Assembly (NCBI GenBank): GCA_021791235.1
Contig: JAJYXA010000154.1
Span: 1-14,675, forward strand
DNA length: 14,675 bases
Direction: 5' to 3'
Source of the DNA: Pseudomonadota bacterium
GTDB taxonomy: Bacteria; Pseudomonadota; Gammaproteobacteria; Burkholderiales; Thiobacillaceae
Shown here: positions 8,171 to 14,581 of the stretch, one piece after another
Position numbering within the stretch: position 1 is the stretch's first letter
How the letters are laid out: each line of letters starts with the position of its first letter
Program-made: the position numbers and the translations under genes
The notes under the pieces: model-generated
Database searches by the model: none
What the model was told of the DNA's origin: nothing
What the model saw: only the letters and a program-made list of their open reading frames with translations

Positions 8171-8189
8171 CTCGTCCGTCATGGGCGAG
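8171..8189. promoter_or_regulatory. Inverted repeat upstream of the NCS1-kinase gene
   Basis: CTCGTCC (8171-8177) and GGGCGAG (8183-8189) pair with one G-T wobble around a 5-nt loop, starting about 54 nt upstream of the likely start. There is no following T-run, so terminator function for gntR is doubtful. An operator, for instance for the LuxR-type regulator encoded two genes on, is possible. Not assignable with confidence. Confidence 0.3.
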
Positions 8190-8224
8190 CGTCAATACAA
8201 CAACTCTGCCTGGGGTCCGGCAAC

Positions 8225-11200
8225 TTGGAAATTTTGGAAACGCCACAGACGGAGCCTCCTCCGCCGAAGGCACTGCAGCGTGTCGTCAAGGTCCGCCGCG
8301 ACTACAACACCTGGGTCGCCAACGAGACCATGGAGGATTACGCGCTGCGCTTCACGCCGCGCAGCTACCGCAAGTGGACCGAGTCGCGGGTGGCCAACAC
8401 GGCGTTCGGCGCGGCCGCCTTCCTCGTGCTGGAGGCGGTGGGGGCGACGCTGCTGGTCAACTACGGCTTCGTCAACGCCGCGCTGGCCATCCTCGCCACC
8501 GGCCTGATCATCTTCCTGGTGGGCCTGCCGGTGAGCATCTACGCGGCCCGCCATGGGCTGGACATGGACCTGCTGACGCGAGGCGCTGGCTTCGGCTATC
8601 TCGGCTCCACCATCACCTCGCTGATCTACGCGTCGTTCACCTTCATCTTCTTCGCGCTCGAAGCGGCCATCATGGCCTACGCGCTGGAACTCGCCTTCGG
8701 CATCCCGCCGGCGTGGGGCTACCTGATCTGCGCGCTGGTGGTGATTCCGCTGGTCACCCACGGCGTGACGGCGATCAGCAAGCTGCAGACGATCACCCAG
8801 CCGGTCTGGCTGGTCATGCTGGTGCTGCCCTATGTCTTCCTGCTGGTGCAGGAACCGACGGCCTTTGCCGGCATCGTCGGCTATGCCGGCAAGGGCACGC
8901 CGGGCTTCGACATCCACCTGTTCGGCGCGGCCATGGCGGTGGGGCTGGCGATGATCACGCAGATGGGCGAACAGGTGGACTACCTGCGCTTCATGCCGGA
9001 ACACAACCGCGCCAACCACCGCCGTTGGTGGGCGAGCGTCCTGGTCGGCGGGCCCGGCTGGGTGGTGCCGGGGGTGGTCAAGATGCTCGGCGGCGCGCTG
9101 CTGGCCTGGCTCGCCATCAGCCATAGCGTGCCGCCGGAGCGGGCCGTGGACCCGAACCAGATGTATCTCGTGGCCTGGGAATACGTGTTTCCCCACTATG
9201 GCTGGGCGGTCGCGGCCACGGCCCTGTTCGTGGTGATCTCCCAACTCAAGATCAACGTCACCAACGCCTACGCCGGTTCGCTGGCCTGGTCCAATTTCTT
9301 CGCCCGCCTGACGCACAGCCATCCGGGGCGCGTGGTGTGGGTGGTGTTCAATACGCTGATCGCGCTGATGCTGATGGAAATGGACCTGTTCCAGGCCCTG
9401 GGCCGGGTGCTGGGCCTGTATTCCAACGTCGCGGTCGCCTGGATGATGGTGGTGGTGGCCGACCTGGTGATCAACAAGCCGCTGGGCCTGTCGCCGCCCG
9501 GCATCGAATTCCGCCGCGCCAACCTGTACGACATCAACCCGGTCGGCGTCGGCGCGATGGGCATCGCCTCGGGCCTCTCGGTGGCGGCCTACCTCGGCCT
9601 GTTCGGCGACACGCTGCAGCCCTTCGCCATCTTCATCGCGCTGGGGGCGGCGCTGGTCTGCTCGCCGCTGATCGCCTGGCTCACCGGCGGACGCTACTAC
9701 CTCGCGCGCGCGGCGCAGCCGGCAAGCGGCGCGGCGACCCACGAATGCTGCATCTGCGGCAAGGACTACGAAGGCGAGGACCTCGCCCATTGCCCCGCCT
9801 ACCAGGACCACATCTGCTCGCTCTGCTGTTCGCTCGACGCGCGCTGCCACGATCTCTGCAAGCCCCACGCCCGGCTCGGCGAACAGTGGAGCGGGCTGCT
9901 GGAGCGCTTCATGCCGGCGCGGACGCGCCCCTATCTGGAGGCGGGGCTGGGCCACTATCTGCTGCTGATGGCCGGCGTGGTGCCGCTGCTGATCCTGCTG
10001 GTGGGCCTGCTCTACTACCAGGAAGTGCTGGCCCTGAACGACGACGCGACAGCCTTGCTGCCCGCGCTGCAGCAGTCCTACCAGCGCGCCTTCGCCGTGC
10101 TGCTGCTGGTGTCCGGCATCGTCGCCTGGTGGCTGGTGCTGACCCACAAGAGCCGGCAGGTGGCGCAGGAGGAATCCAACCGCCAGACCCAGCTGCTGAT
10201 GCAGGAGATCGATTCCCACCGCCGCACCGACGAACTGCTACAGAGCGCCAAGCTGTCCGCCGACCAGGCCAACCAGGCCAAGAGCCGCTACATCACGTCG
10301 ATCAGCCACGAGCTGCGCACGCCGCTCAACAGCATCCTCGGCTACGCCCAGATCCTCGACCAGGACGAGGCGATCCCGCCGCACCGCCGCCAGGCGATCA
10401 GCGTCATCCGCCGCAGCGGCGACCACCTGCTGTCGCTGATCGAGGGCACGCTCGACATCGCCCGCATCGAGAGCGGCAAGTTCGCGCTCAACGTGCGCCC
10501 GCTCGACTTCCCGGATTTCATCCAGCAGCTGGTCGGCATGGTCGAGCAGCAGGCGCGGCAGAAGGGGCTGGATTTCCACTTCCTGCCGGAAGGGCCGCTG
10601 CCCGACCGGGTGCGGGCCGACGAACGGCGCCTGCGCCAGATCCTGCTCAACATCCTGGGCAATGCCGTCAAGTTCACCGTCAGCGGCAGCGTCACCCTGC
10701 GCCTGCGCTACCAGCGCGAAATGGCGTTCTTCTCGATCGAGGACACGGGGCCGGGGATTTCGCCCGAGGAGATTGCCAACATCTTCGAGCCGTTCTCGCG
10801 GGGCAGCGCGGCCCACGTCGGCGCGACCGGCGGCACCGGCCTGGGGCTGACCATCGCGCGCATGCTGACCGACCTGATGGGCGGCGAGATGAGCGTGGAG
10901 AGCCTGCCGGGGGAGGGCAGCCGCTTCGACGTGCGGCTCTTCCTGCCCAGCCCCCATGCCGAGCAGCTCGTCAAGGAGCCGCCGCTGGCGCAGCGCATCG
11001 GCTACGTGGGCGTGCGCCGCCGCATCCTGGTGGTGGACAACGAACACGTCGAGCGCGAACTGCTGCTCAACATCCTGGCGCCGCTGGGCTTCGAGGTGAT
11101 CCAGGCGTCGAGCGGCCCGCAGTGCCTGGCGCAAATCCCGCGCTGCCAGCCGCACGTCATCTTCATGGACCTGGCGATGCCCGGCATGGACGGCTGGGAG

Positions 11201-11647
11201 ACCCTGCGGCGCATCCGCGCGGGGGCGATGACCGACGCCGCGATCGCCATCGTCTCGGCCAACGCGTTCGAGCGCGGTGCCGACAACGACGTCGGCATCG
11301 CGGCCGAGGATTTCATCTCCAAGCCGTTCCGCGTCGACGAGCTGCTGGACTGGCTCGGCAAGCGCCTGAACCTGGAGTGGATACGGGCCGACCTCGCCCC
11401 GCCGGCCGGGCCTTCGCCTGCCGCGCCAGCGCCGCCCATCACGCCCCCCGCGCCCGAGCACATGGCGGCGCTCCGCGAACTGATCGATCTCGGCTACCTG
11501 CGCGGCATCCTGAAAAAACTCGACGAGATCGAAACGCTGGACCCGGCCCACGCCGAGTTCGTCAGCGTGATGCGGGCGCTGGCCGCACGCTTCCAGTTCG
11601 AGGCGATGAAGGAAATCCTGCGGAAGAACACCGATGCCAGCCATTGA
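8225..11647 (+). CDS. NCS1 transporter-histidine kinase-receiver fusion (membrane sensor hybrid kinase)
   Basis: 1140 residues. Residues about 25-495 are an NCS1-type (purine/cytosine/hydantoin permease) domain with about 12 membrane segments, opening with YNTWVANETMEDYALRFTPR. A cluster of nine cysteines follows (508, 509, 511, 523, 531, 534, 535, 541, 545), then two membrane helices (about 577-598 and 622-640). The kinase core has H695 in SHELRTPLN, N-box N813, D840 in DTGPGIS and GGTGLGL at 869-875. A receiver (about 934-1047) has phospho-acceptor D982, K1033 and an acidic pocket reading D938-N939-E940. An Ala/Pro linker leads to a helical tail. It probably senses, and perhaps also transports, a nucleobase-like or ureide ligand and signals to the regulator encoded next. 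A TTG at 8225 is taken as the start; a TTG at 8234 is also possible, and the first ATG (8330) would delete conserved residues. Confidence 0.92.
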   Translation: MEILETPQTEPPPPKALQRVVKVRRDYNTWVANETMEDYALRFTPRSYRKWTESRVANTAFGAAAFLVLEAVGATLLVNYGFVNAALAILATGLIIFLVGLPVSIYAARHGLDMDLLTRGAGFGYLGSTITSLIYASFTFIFFALEAAIMAYALELAFGIPPAWGYLICALVVIPLVTHGVTAISKLQTITQPVWLVMLVLPYVFLLVQEPTAFAGIVGYAGKGTPGFDIHLFGAAMAVGLAMITQMGEQVDYLRFMPEHNRANHRRWWASVLVGGPGWVVPGVVKMLGGALLAWLAISHSVPPERAVDPNQMYLVAWEYVFPHYGWAVAATALFVVISQLKINVTNAYAGSLAWSNFFARLTHSHPGRVVWVVFNTLIALMLMEMDLFQALGRVLGLYSNVAVAWMMVVVADLVINKPLGLSPPGIEFRRANLYDINPVGVGAMGIASGLSVAAYLGLFGDTLQPFAIFIALGAALVCSPLIAWLTGGRYYLARAAQPASGAATHECCICGKDYEGEDLAHCPAYQDHICSLCCSLDARCHDLCKPHARLGEQWSGLLERFMPARTRPYLEAGLGHYLLLMAGVVPLLILLVGLLYYQEVLALNDDATALLPALQQSYQRAFAVLLLVSGIVAWWLVLTHKSRQVAQEESNRQTQLLMQEIDSHRRTDELLQSAKLSADQANQAKSRYITSISHELRTPLNSILGYAQILDQDEAIPPHRRQAISVIRRSGDHLLSLIEGTLDIARIESGKFALNVRPLDFPDFIQQLVGMVEQQARQKGLDFHFLPEGPLPDRVRADERRLRQILLNILGNAVKFTVSGSVTLRLRYQREMAFFSIEDTGPGISPEEIANIFEPFSRGSAAHVGATGGTGLGLTIARMLTDLMGGEMSVESLPGEGSRFDVRLFLPSPHAEQLVKEPPLAQRIGYVGVRRRILVVDNEHVERELLLNILAPLGFEVIQASSGPQCLAQIPRCQPHVIFMDLAMPGMDGWETLRRIRAGAMTDAAIAIVSANAFERGADNDVGIAAEDFISKPFRVDELLDWLGKRLNLEWIRADLAPPAGPSPAAPAPPITPPAPEHMAALRELIDLGYLRGILKKLDEIETLDPAHAEFVSVMRALAARFQFEAMKEILRKNTDASH

Positions 11648-12554
11648 CCGACTGAACGAGGACGTCGTCCTGATCGTGGACGACGTGCCCGAGAACCTGT
11701 CCCTGCTGCATGACGCGCTGGACGAAGCCGGCTATGCGGTGCTCGTCGCCACCAACGGCGAGAGCGCCCTGCAGCGCGCGCGCCAGAGCCTGCCGGACGT
11801 CATCCTGCTGGACGCGGTCATGCCCGGCATGGACGGCTTTCAGGTGGCCCGGCAGCTGAAGGCGGATGCGGTCACCGAGCCCATCCCGATCATCTTCATG
11901 ACCGGGCTGACCGACAGCGAGCACGTGGTGGCCGCCTTTGCCGCCGGCAGCGCCGACTACGTCACCAAACCGATCCGGCCGTCCGAAGTGCTCGCGCGCA
12001 TCGCCCGGCATGTGCAAAGCGCCCGCCAGATGCGCCAGGCGCGCAGCGTGCTGGATGCCTATGGCCAGGCCTGCATGGCCATCCGGCCGACCGACGGCGC
12101 GATGCTATGGCAAACCCCGCTGTCGCGAACCCTGTTGCAGAAATACGGCGGCCAGGACGAACGTCGGCTTGCCGCACGCATACACGAATGGCTGCAGGCC
12201 GCACTCGCCAAGCCGCAACCGCCCGCACCGATCGAAATCATGGGCGACGAAGGGCGGATGGTATGCGCCCTGCATGGGCGCACCGATGAAGGGGAATGCC
12301 TGGTGGTATTGCATGAGGAAAACAATACCGCCATGACCCGGGTGCTGGTCGAGTCTTTCCGGCTCACCCTGCGTGAAGCGGAAGTGCTCTACTGGGTGAT
12401 CCACGGCAAGACCAACCGCGACATTGGCGACATCCTGGGCATCAGCCACCGGACGATCAACAAGCATCTGGAAAACCTGTTCGAGAAGCTGGGTGTGGAG
12501 ACGCGGACGGCGGCGGCAGCGGTGGCGATGCGGCGGTTGCAGCTGCCCGCGTAA
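11634..12554 (+). CDS. Response regulator, REC plus LuxR-type helix-turn-helix
   Basis: 306 residues. An N-terminal receiver (about 10-125) has the acidic pair D16-D17, phospho-acceptor D60 in LLDAVMPGMDG, T90 and K112 in VTKPIRP. A 110-residue middle region of unclear class follows. The C-terminal LuxR/NarL helix-turn-helix (about 243-304) has LTLREAEVLYWVIHGKTNRDIG and SHRTINKHLENLFEKLGVETR. The ATG lies inside the last codons of the sensor gene, a 14-nt overlap, with GGAAG 7 nt upstream, so the pair is translationally coupled. It is the obvious output partner of the NCS1-hybrid kinase. The kinase carries its own receiver but no evident HPt domain, so whether the signal passes directly or through the internal receiver is open. 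Targets are unknown; the neighbouring ureide operon is one candidate. Confidence 0.95.
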   Translation: MPAIDRLNEDVVLIVDDVPENLSLLHDALDEAGYAVLVATNGESALQRARQSLPDVILLDAVMPGMDGFQVARQLKADAVTEPIPIIFMTGLTDSEHVVAAFAAGSADYVTKPIRPSEVLARIARHVQSARQMRQARSVLDAYGQACMAIRPTDGAMLWQTPLSRTLLQKYGGQDERRLAARIHEWLQAALAKPQPPAPIEIMGDEGRMVCALHGRTDEGECLVVLHEENNTAMTRVLVESFRLTLREAEVLYWVIHGKTNRDIGDILGISHRTINKHLENLFEKLGVETRTAAAAVAMRRLQLPA

Positions 12555-12739
12555 ACGGAAACGAAGGTGATGTCGGCGGCAAACGATTGAGACCTGGCCC
12601 AGCAGGCAGGGTGATTGCCGCCATGAGGTTCGCGCCTGGCGGTTGAGAAAAAATGGGAGGGATCATTTTTCTGTCACCTGTCTCCTTTTCCATAACGTAA
12701 TATGGCGTCGCGTCAACCACGCCCGAAAAGGAGCATTGC
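12555..12739. other. Chromosome/cassette junction region
   Basis: The 185-nt gap between the response regulator and the TIR gene holds no convincing gene. Sequence character changes near 12640, from GC-rich to AT-richer. GGTTGAG at 12641-12647 is the best integrase-type G-TT junction, but it does not complete the GTTRRRY consensus. AAAAATG (12649-12655) and CATTTTT (12664-12670) form an AT-rich hairpin that could weakly terminate the regulator transcript. No integrase gene or recognisable attI is present. Confidence 0.35.
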
Positions 12740-13621
12740 TTGTACAACCTACTGGTGACGTCAAACGTTGGGGCCTGGGATGTATCCGCCTATGAGTTCG
12801 ATCGCGAGCGCTTTGGGGAGCACACAGTCGAGACCCTTCGCGATCGATTCAAAAAGCTCACAGCGGCGCGAATCGAAGAGCTCAAGTCCTTCCCAACATT
12901 GTTCGCGTATGAAGGCCAGAAAGAGATCGTGCGTGTTGGCTACATTCGGCGAATCAAGGAGCGCGGCAAGAGTCTCTTGGTCGAATATGAGTTTGAGGAC
13001 GGTATCCCACCGTTCAACTTCAGCGAGATCGCCAATCTGAAGGTTCAACTCGATATCGGTCAATGGGAAATGAACCGCACACACTGGGCAGTCAAGGACG
13101 AGGATCTCTTCGAGATTCTCTCCTCAGCTGGGATCGCGAACCAGACATTCGTCAATCAAGGCAATCAACCTGGGCGAGTAGAGGAGATTAGATTTAAAGT
13201 TGCCCTGTCATTTCCAGGCGAGCAACGCGAGTACGTTGCTGCCGTCGCCGGAGAGATAAAGAAGCGACTTGGTGCAGGGTCAGTCTTCTACGACAAGGAC
13301 TTCACTGCTCAGTTGGCGAGACCGAATCTGGACACTCTCCTTCAGAAGATCTATCTCAACAACTCAGACCTAGTCGTCATCTTCGTCTCGGAGGACTACG
13401 AGCGCAAGCAATGGTGCGGCATCGAGTGGCGAGCTATCCGCAACATCATCAAGAACAAGAGCGACCATGCTCTGATGTTTATGAGATTCGACGACACTGT
13501 CATTTCTGGACTGTTCTCCATCGATGGGTACGTCGATCTCAAAGAACACTCCGCGGTTCAAGCTGCGCGTCTAATCGTTGAGCGAGTGCGCCTCAATGAT
13601 CTTCCAAGCAGTGACGCCTAA
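12740..13621 (+). CDS. TIR-domain protein, predicted NADase-type defence effector (cassette gene 1)
   Basis: 293 residues. The C-terminal half (about 152-270) is a bacterial TIR domain: FKVALSFPGEQREYV first strand and loop, SVFYDKDF, a LVVIFVSEDYERKQWC segment and E229 in WCGIEW, the expected catalytic glutamate. The N-terminal 150 residues form an unrecognised domain (YNLLVTSNVGAWDVSAYEFD, then ELKSFPTLFAYEG), presumably a sensor or regulatory part. TIR proteins of this kind typically cleave NAD+ or make NAD-derived signals during anti-phage abortive infection; that role is inferred here. The TTG at 12740 is the start: AAGGAG at 12728-12733 is 6 nt upstream and the first in-frame ATG is over 100 codons in. 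The TAA lies inside the attC R'' box, and the lower GC fits a cassette origin. No partner gene such as a SIR2, Argonaute or second Thoeris gene is adjacent. Confidence 0.88.
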   Translation: MYNLLVTSNVGAWDVSAYEFDRERFGEHTVETLRDRFKKLTAARIEELKSFPTLFAYEGQKEIVRVGYIRRIKERGKSLLVEYEFEDGIPPFNFSEIANLKVQLDIGQWEMNRTHWAVKDEDLFEILSSAGIANQTFVNQGNQPGRVEEIRFKVALSFPGEQREYVAAVAGEIKKRLGAGSVFYDKDFTAQLARPNLDTLLQKIYLNNSDLVVIFVSEDYERKQWCGIEWRAIRNIIKNKSDHALMFMRFDDTVISGLFSIDGYVDLKEHSAVQAARLIVERVRLNDLPSSDA

Positions 13622-13693
13622 CCCTTCGTTTCACCCGACTCGCTACAGCGGGCTTTGCTCGCTTCCGCGAGCGGGTGAACTCAAACGTCAAGC
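13616..13693 (+). repeat. attC recombination site 1 (78 nt)
   Basis: R'' box GCCTAAC at 13616-13622 contains the TIR stop codon. The R' end is CAAAC-GTCAAGC with the core at 13687-13693. The internal arms TTCACCCGACTCGC and GCGAGCGGGTGAA pair perfectly except for one extrahelical A, the bulge pattern expected of a folded attC strand. The R' core has C where the conserved GTTRRRY has its second T, which could weaken recombination. Confidence 0.75.
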
Positions 13694-13702
13694 GGAATAG
13701 CC

Positions 13703-14458
13703 ATGACTATTGGAGCTCTTCAGCACTTCGAGAAGGCTTTCTCAAGCGTTGGATGGTTCCTTCCGCCCTACGCTGCCATGGGCTTCCTTAGCACTATGGC
13801 AGCTGAAATTCTTCGCAAAGGGAGTGGGTTTAGTCAGCGCGACTTAGAGCAGTGGTTAGCGCTGTTGTACGGAGCGGACGGCTTAGCTGCAATGGCCTGT
13901 AGTCGTTATCCAATAACCCCGGTAATCGCCGACTACAAAGAAACGATCGCAGAATCTATTGAGGCTCATTTCCTCGGCCTCCATCATGTCGCAGTCGCCG
14001 GCCTAGTTCCTGTGATCGAGGGTGCTGGACGGGAGCTCTTGGCCAAACGCGGTTTGTCCTGTAAAAGCGTCCGCGGCGTATTTTCCGCACTGGCAACGGA
14101 CTGCAAACGTGAGTCGATCGAGAAGAATATCGGAGCAACCGGCGAGATTGTTTCGATGATGGACTCGTTTGTCTCGTTCACAACCAACGTCTTGTACGTA
14201 GACTCCGAGAAATATCCATTCATTGACGGAACAAACCGTCATGGCATTACGCATGGCTCATTTCGGGACAGCGACTACGGTAAACCAATCAACTTCTACA
14301 AGACGATTGGCGCAGTAGATTTCTTGGCCTTTGTGTCTGCGTTTCGCGCAAGTATCTCCTGGTTTGCGCCGGACGTGACAGCCGAGTCGGAAAGGTTGGC
14401 TGGCTACTATCGCAAGTTGCAAGGCCTTAAATCAATGGGTGGTACAAGTGCCGCCTAA
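13703..14458 (+). CDS. Cassette-encoded protein of unknown family with HEPN-like R-x4-H motif (cassette gene 2)
   Basis: 251 residues, family not recognised. It is predicted mostly alpha-helical and soluble. The conspicuous motif is IDGTNRHGITHG near residues 174-185, with R179 and H184 spaced as in the R-x4-6-H signature of HEPN RNases and related abortive-infection proteins; the polar residue after Arg (H180) also fits. The ATG at 13703 is 9 nt after the attC R' core, with GGAA shortly upstream. The TAA at 14456-14458 sits within the next R'' box, typical of integron cassettes. Codon use is less GC-biased than in the chromosomal genes. Being in the same array as a TIR gene does not imply joint function, since cassettes assort independently. 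An RNase-type toxin or defence role is a hypothesis from one motif. The middle region (about 115-150) may be the interaction surface, but no catalytic residue other than R179/H184 is apparent. Confidence 0.8.
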   Translation: MTIGALQHFEKAFSSVGWFLPPYAAMGFLSTMAAEILRKGSGFSQRDLEQWLALLYGADGLAAMACSRYPITPVIADYKETIAESIEAHFLGLHHVAVAGLVPVIEGAGRELLAKRGLSCKSVRGVFSALATDCKRESIEKNIGATGEIVSMMDSFVSFTTNVLYVDSEKYPFIDGTNRHGITHGSFRDSDYGKPINFYKTIGAVDFLAFVSAFRASISWFAPDVTAESERLAGYYRKLQGLKSMGGTSAA

Positions 14459-14519
14459 CCCTGCGATCCACCGGGCCTGCGCGAAAAGCCGCGCAGGCCG
14501 GTAAATTCAAACGTTGGGC
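14453..14519 (+). repeat. attC recombination site 2 (67 nt)
   Basis: R'' box GCCTAAC at 14453-14459 overlaps the stop of cassette gene 2. The R' box GTTGGGC at 14513-14519 fully matches GTTRRRY and is preceded by the typical TTCAAAC. The arms CCGGGCCTGCGC and GCGCAGGCCGG pair with a single bulged G around an 8-nt loop. This is a canonical attC and the strongest evidence for the cassette interpretation. Confidence 0.88.
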
Positions 14520-14530
14520 GTCCCTATCTA

Positions 14531-14581
14531 ATGACTAAGAAGATCATCTTTACTTTCAAGGATAATTCAAAAGATGAGTGA
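14531..14581 (+). pseudogene. Truncated third cassette gene, interrupted by an insertion sequence
   Basis: An ATG 11 nt after the attC2 R' core opens a frame of 16 codons (MTKKIIFTFKDNSKDE). It stops at a TGA formed by the first bases of the putative insertion-sequence end at 14579. The position relative to the attC and the AT-rich codons fit the start of a cassette gene whose remainder lies beyond the element. Function cannot be judged from 16 residues. Confidence 0.6.

Larger units (their letters stand above)
12642..14578 (+). mobile_element. Integron gene-cassette run lacking an integrase in view (CALIN-like)
   Basis: Two complete cassettes and a truncated third lie in the same orientation. 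Each of the two full genes ends in GCC-TAA-C, the R'' box of an attC-like palindrome. Each palindrome ends in a CAAACGT(T/C)-type R' sequence, followed within about 10 nt by the next gene start. Base composition is clearly lower in GC than the flanking chromosome, and the genes are short, single-domain and accessory in type. The left boundary is uncertain (12642 is my best guess). No intI lies between the array and the chromosomal two-component genes, where it would be expected. Confidence 0.75.

Noticed and set aside
8171..8189. Rho-independent terminator after gntR
   Set aside because: The stem is good but no T-run follows on either strand, so it is listed as a regulatory inverted repeat.
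8192..11644. Two long minus-strand open frames (675 and 468 codons) opposite the NCS1-kinase gene
   Set aside because: Same antisense artefact: low-complexity His/Gln/Arg/Asp-rich products, while the plus strand carries transporter, kinase and receiver motifs throughout.
9337..11655. 772-codon plus-strand frame within the sensor gene
   Set aside because: Shifted frame of the same gene, Arg/Pro/Ala-rich with no motifs. I also considered a frameshift splitting the sensor gene, but the 1140-codon frame is continuous with all domains intact.
12649..12670. AAAAATG/CATTTTT hairpin as a terminator for the two-component operon
   Set aside because: The stem is almost purely A/T and would be weak; it is recorded only as a possibility within the junction region.
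12555..12739. attI site or a remnant of an integron integrase at the left end of the cassettes
   Set aside because: No tyrosine-recombinase coding signal on either strand and no full GTTRRRY core; only the weak GGTTGAG at 12641-12647.
12740..14458. Thoeris-like or other named TIR defence system formed by the two cassette genes
   Set aside because: The second protein shows no SIR2, SLOG, Macro or Argonaute features, and cassettes assort independently, so no named system can be claimed.
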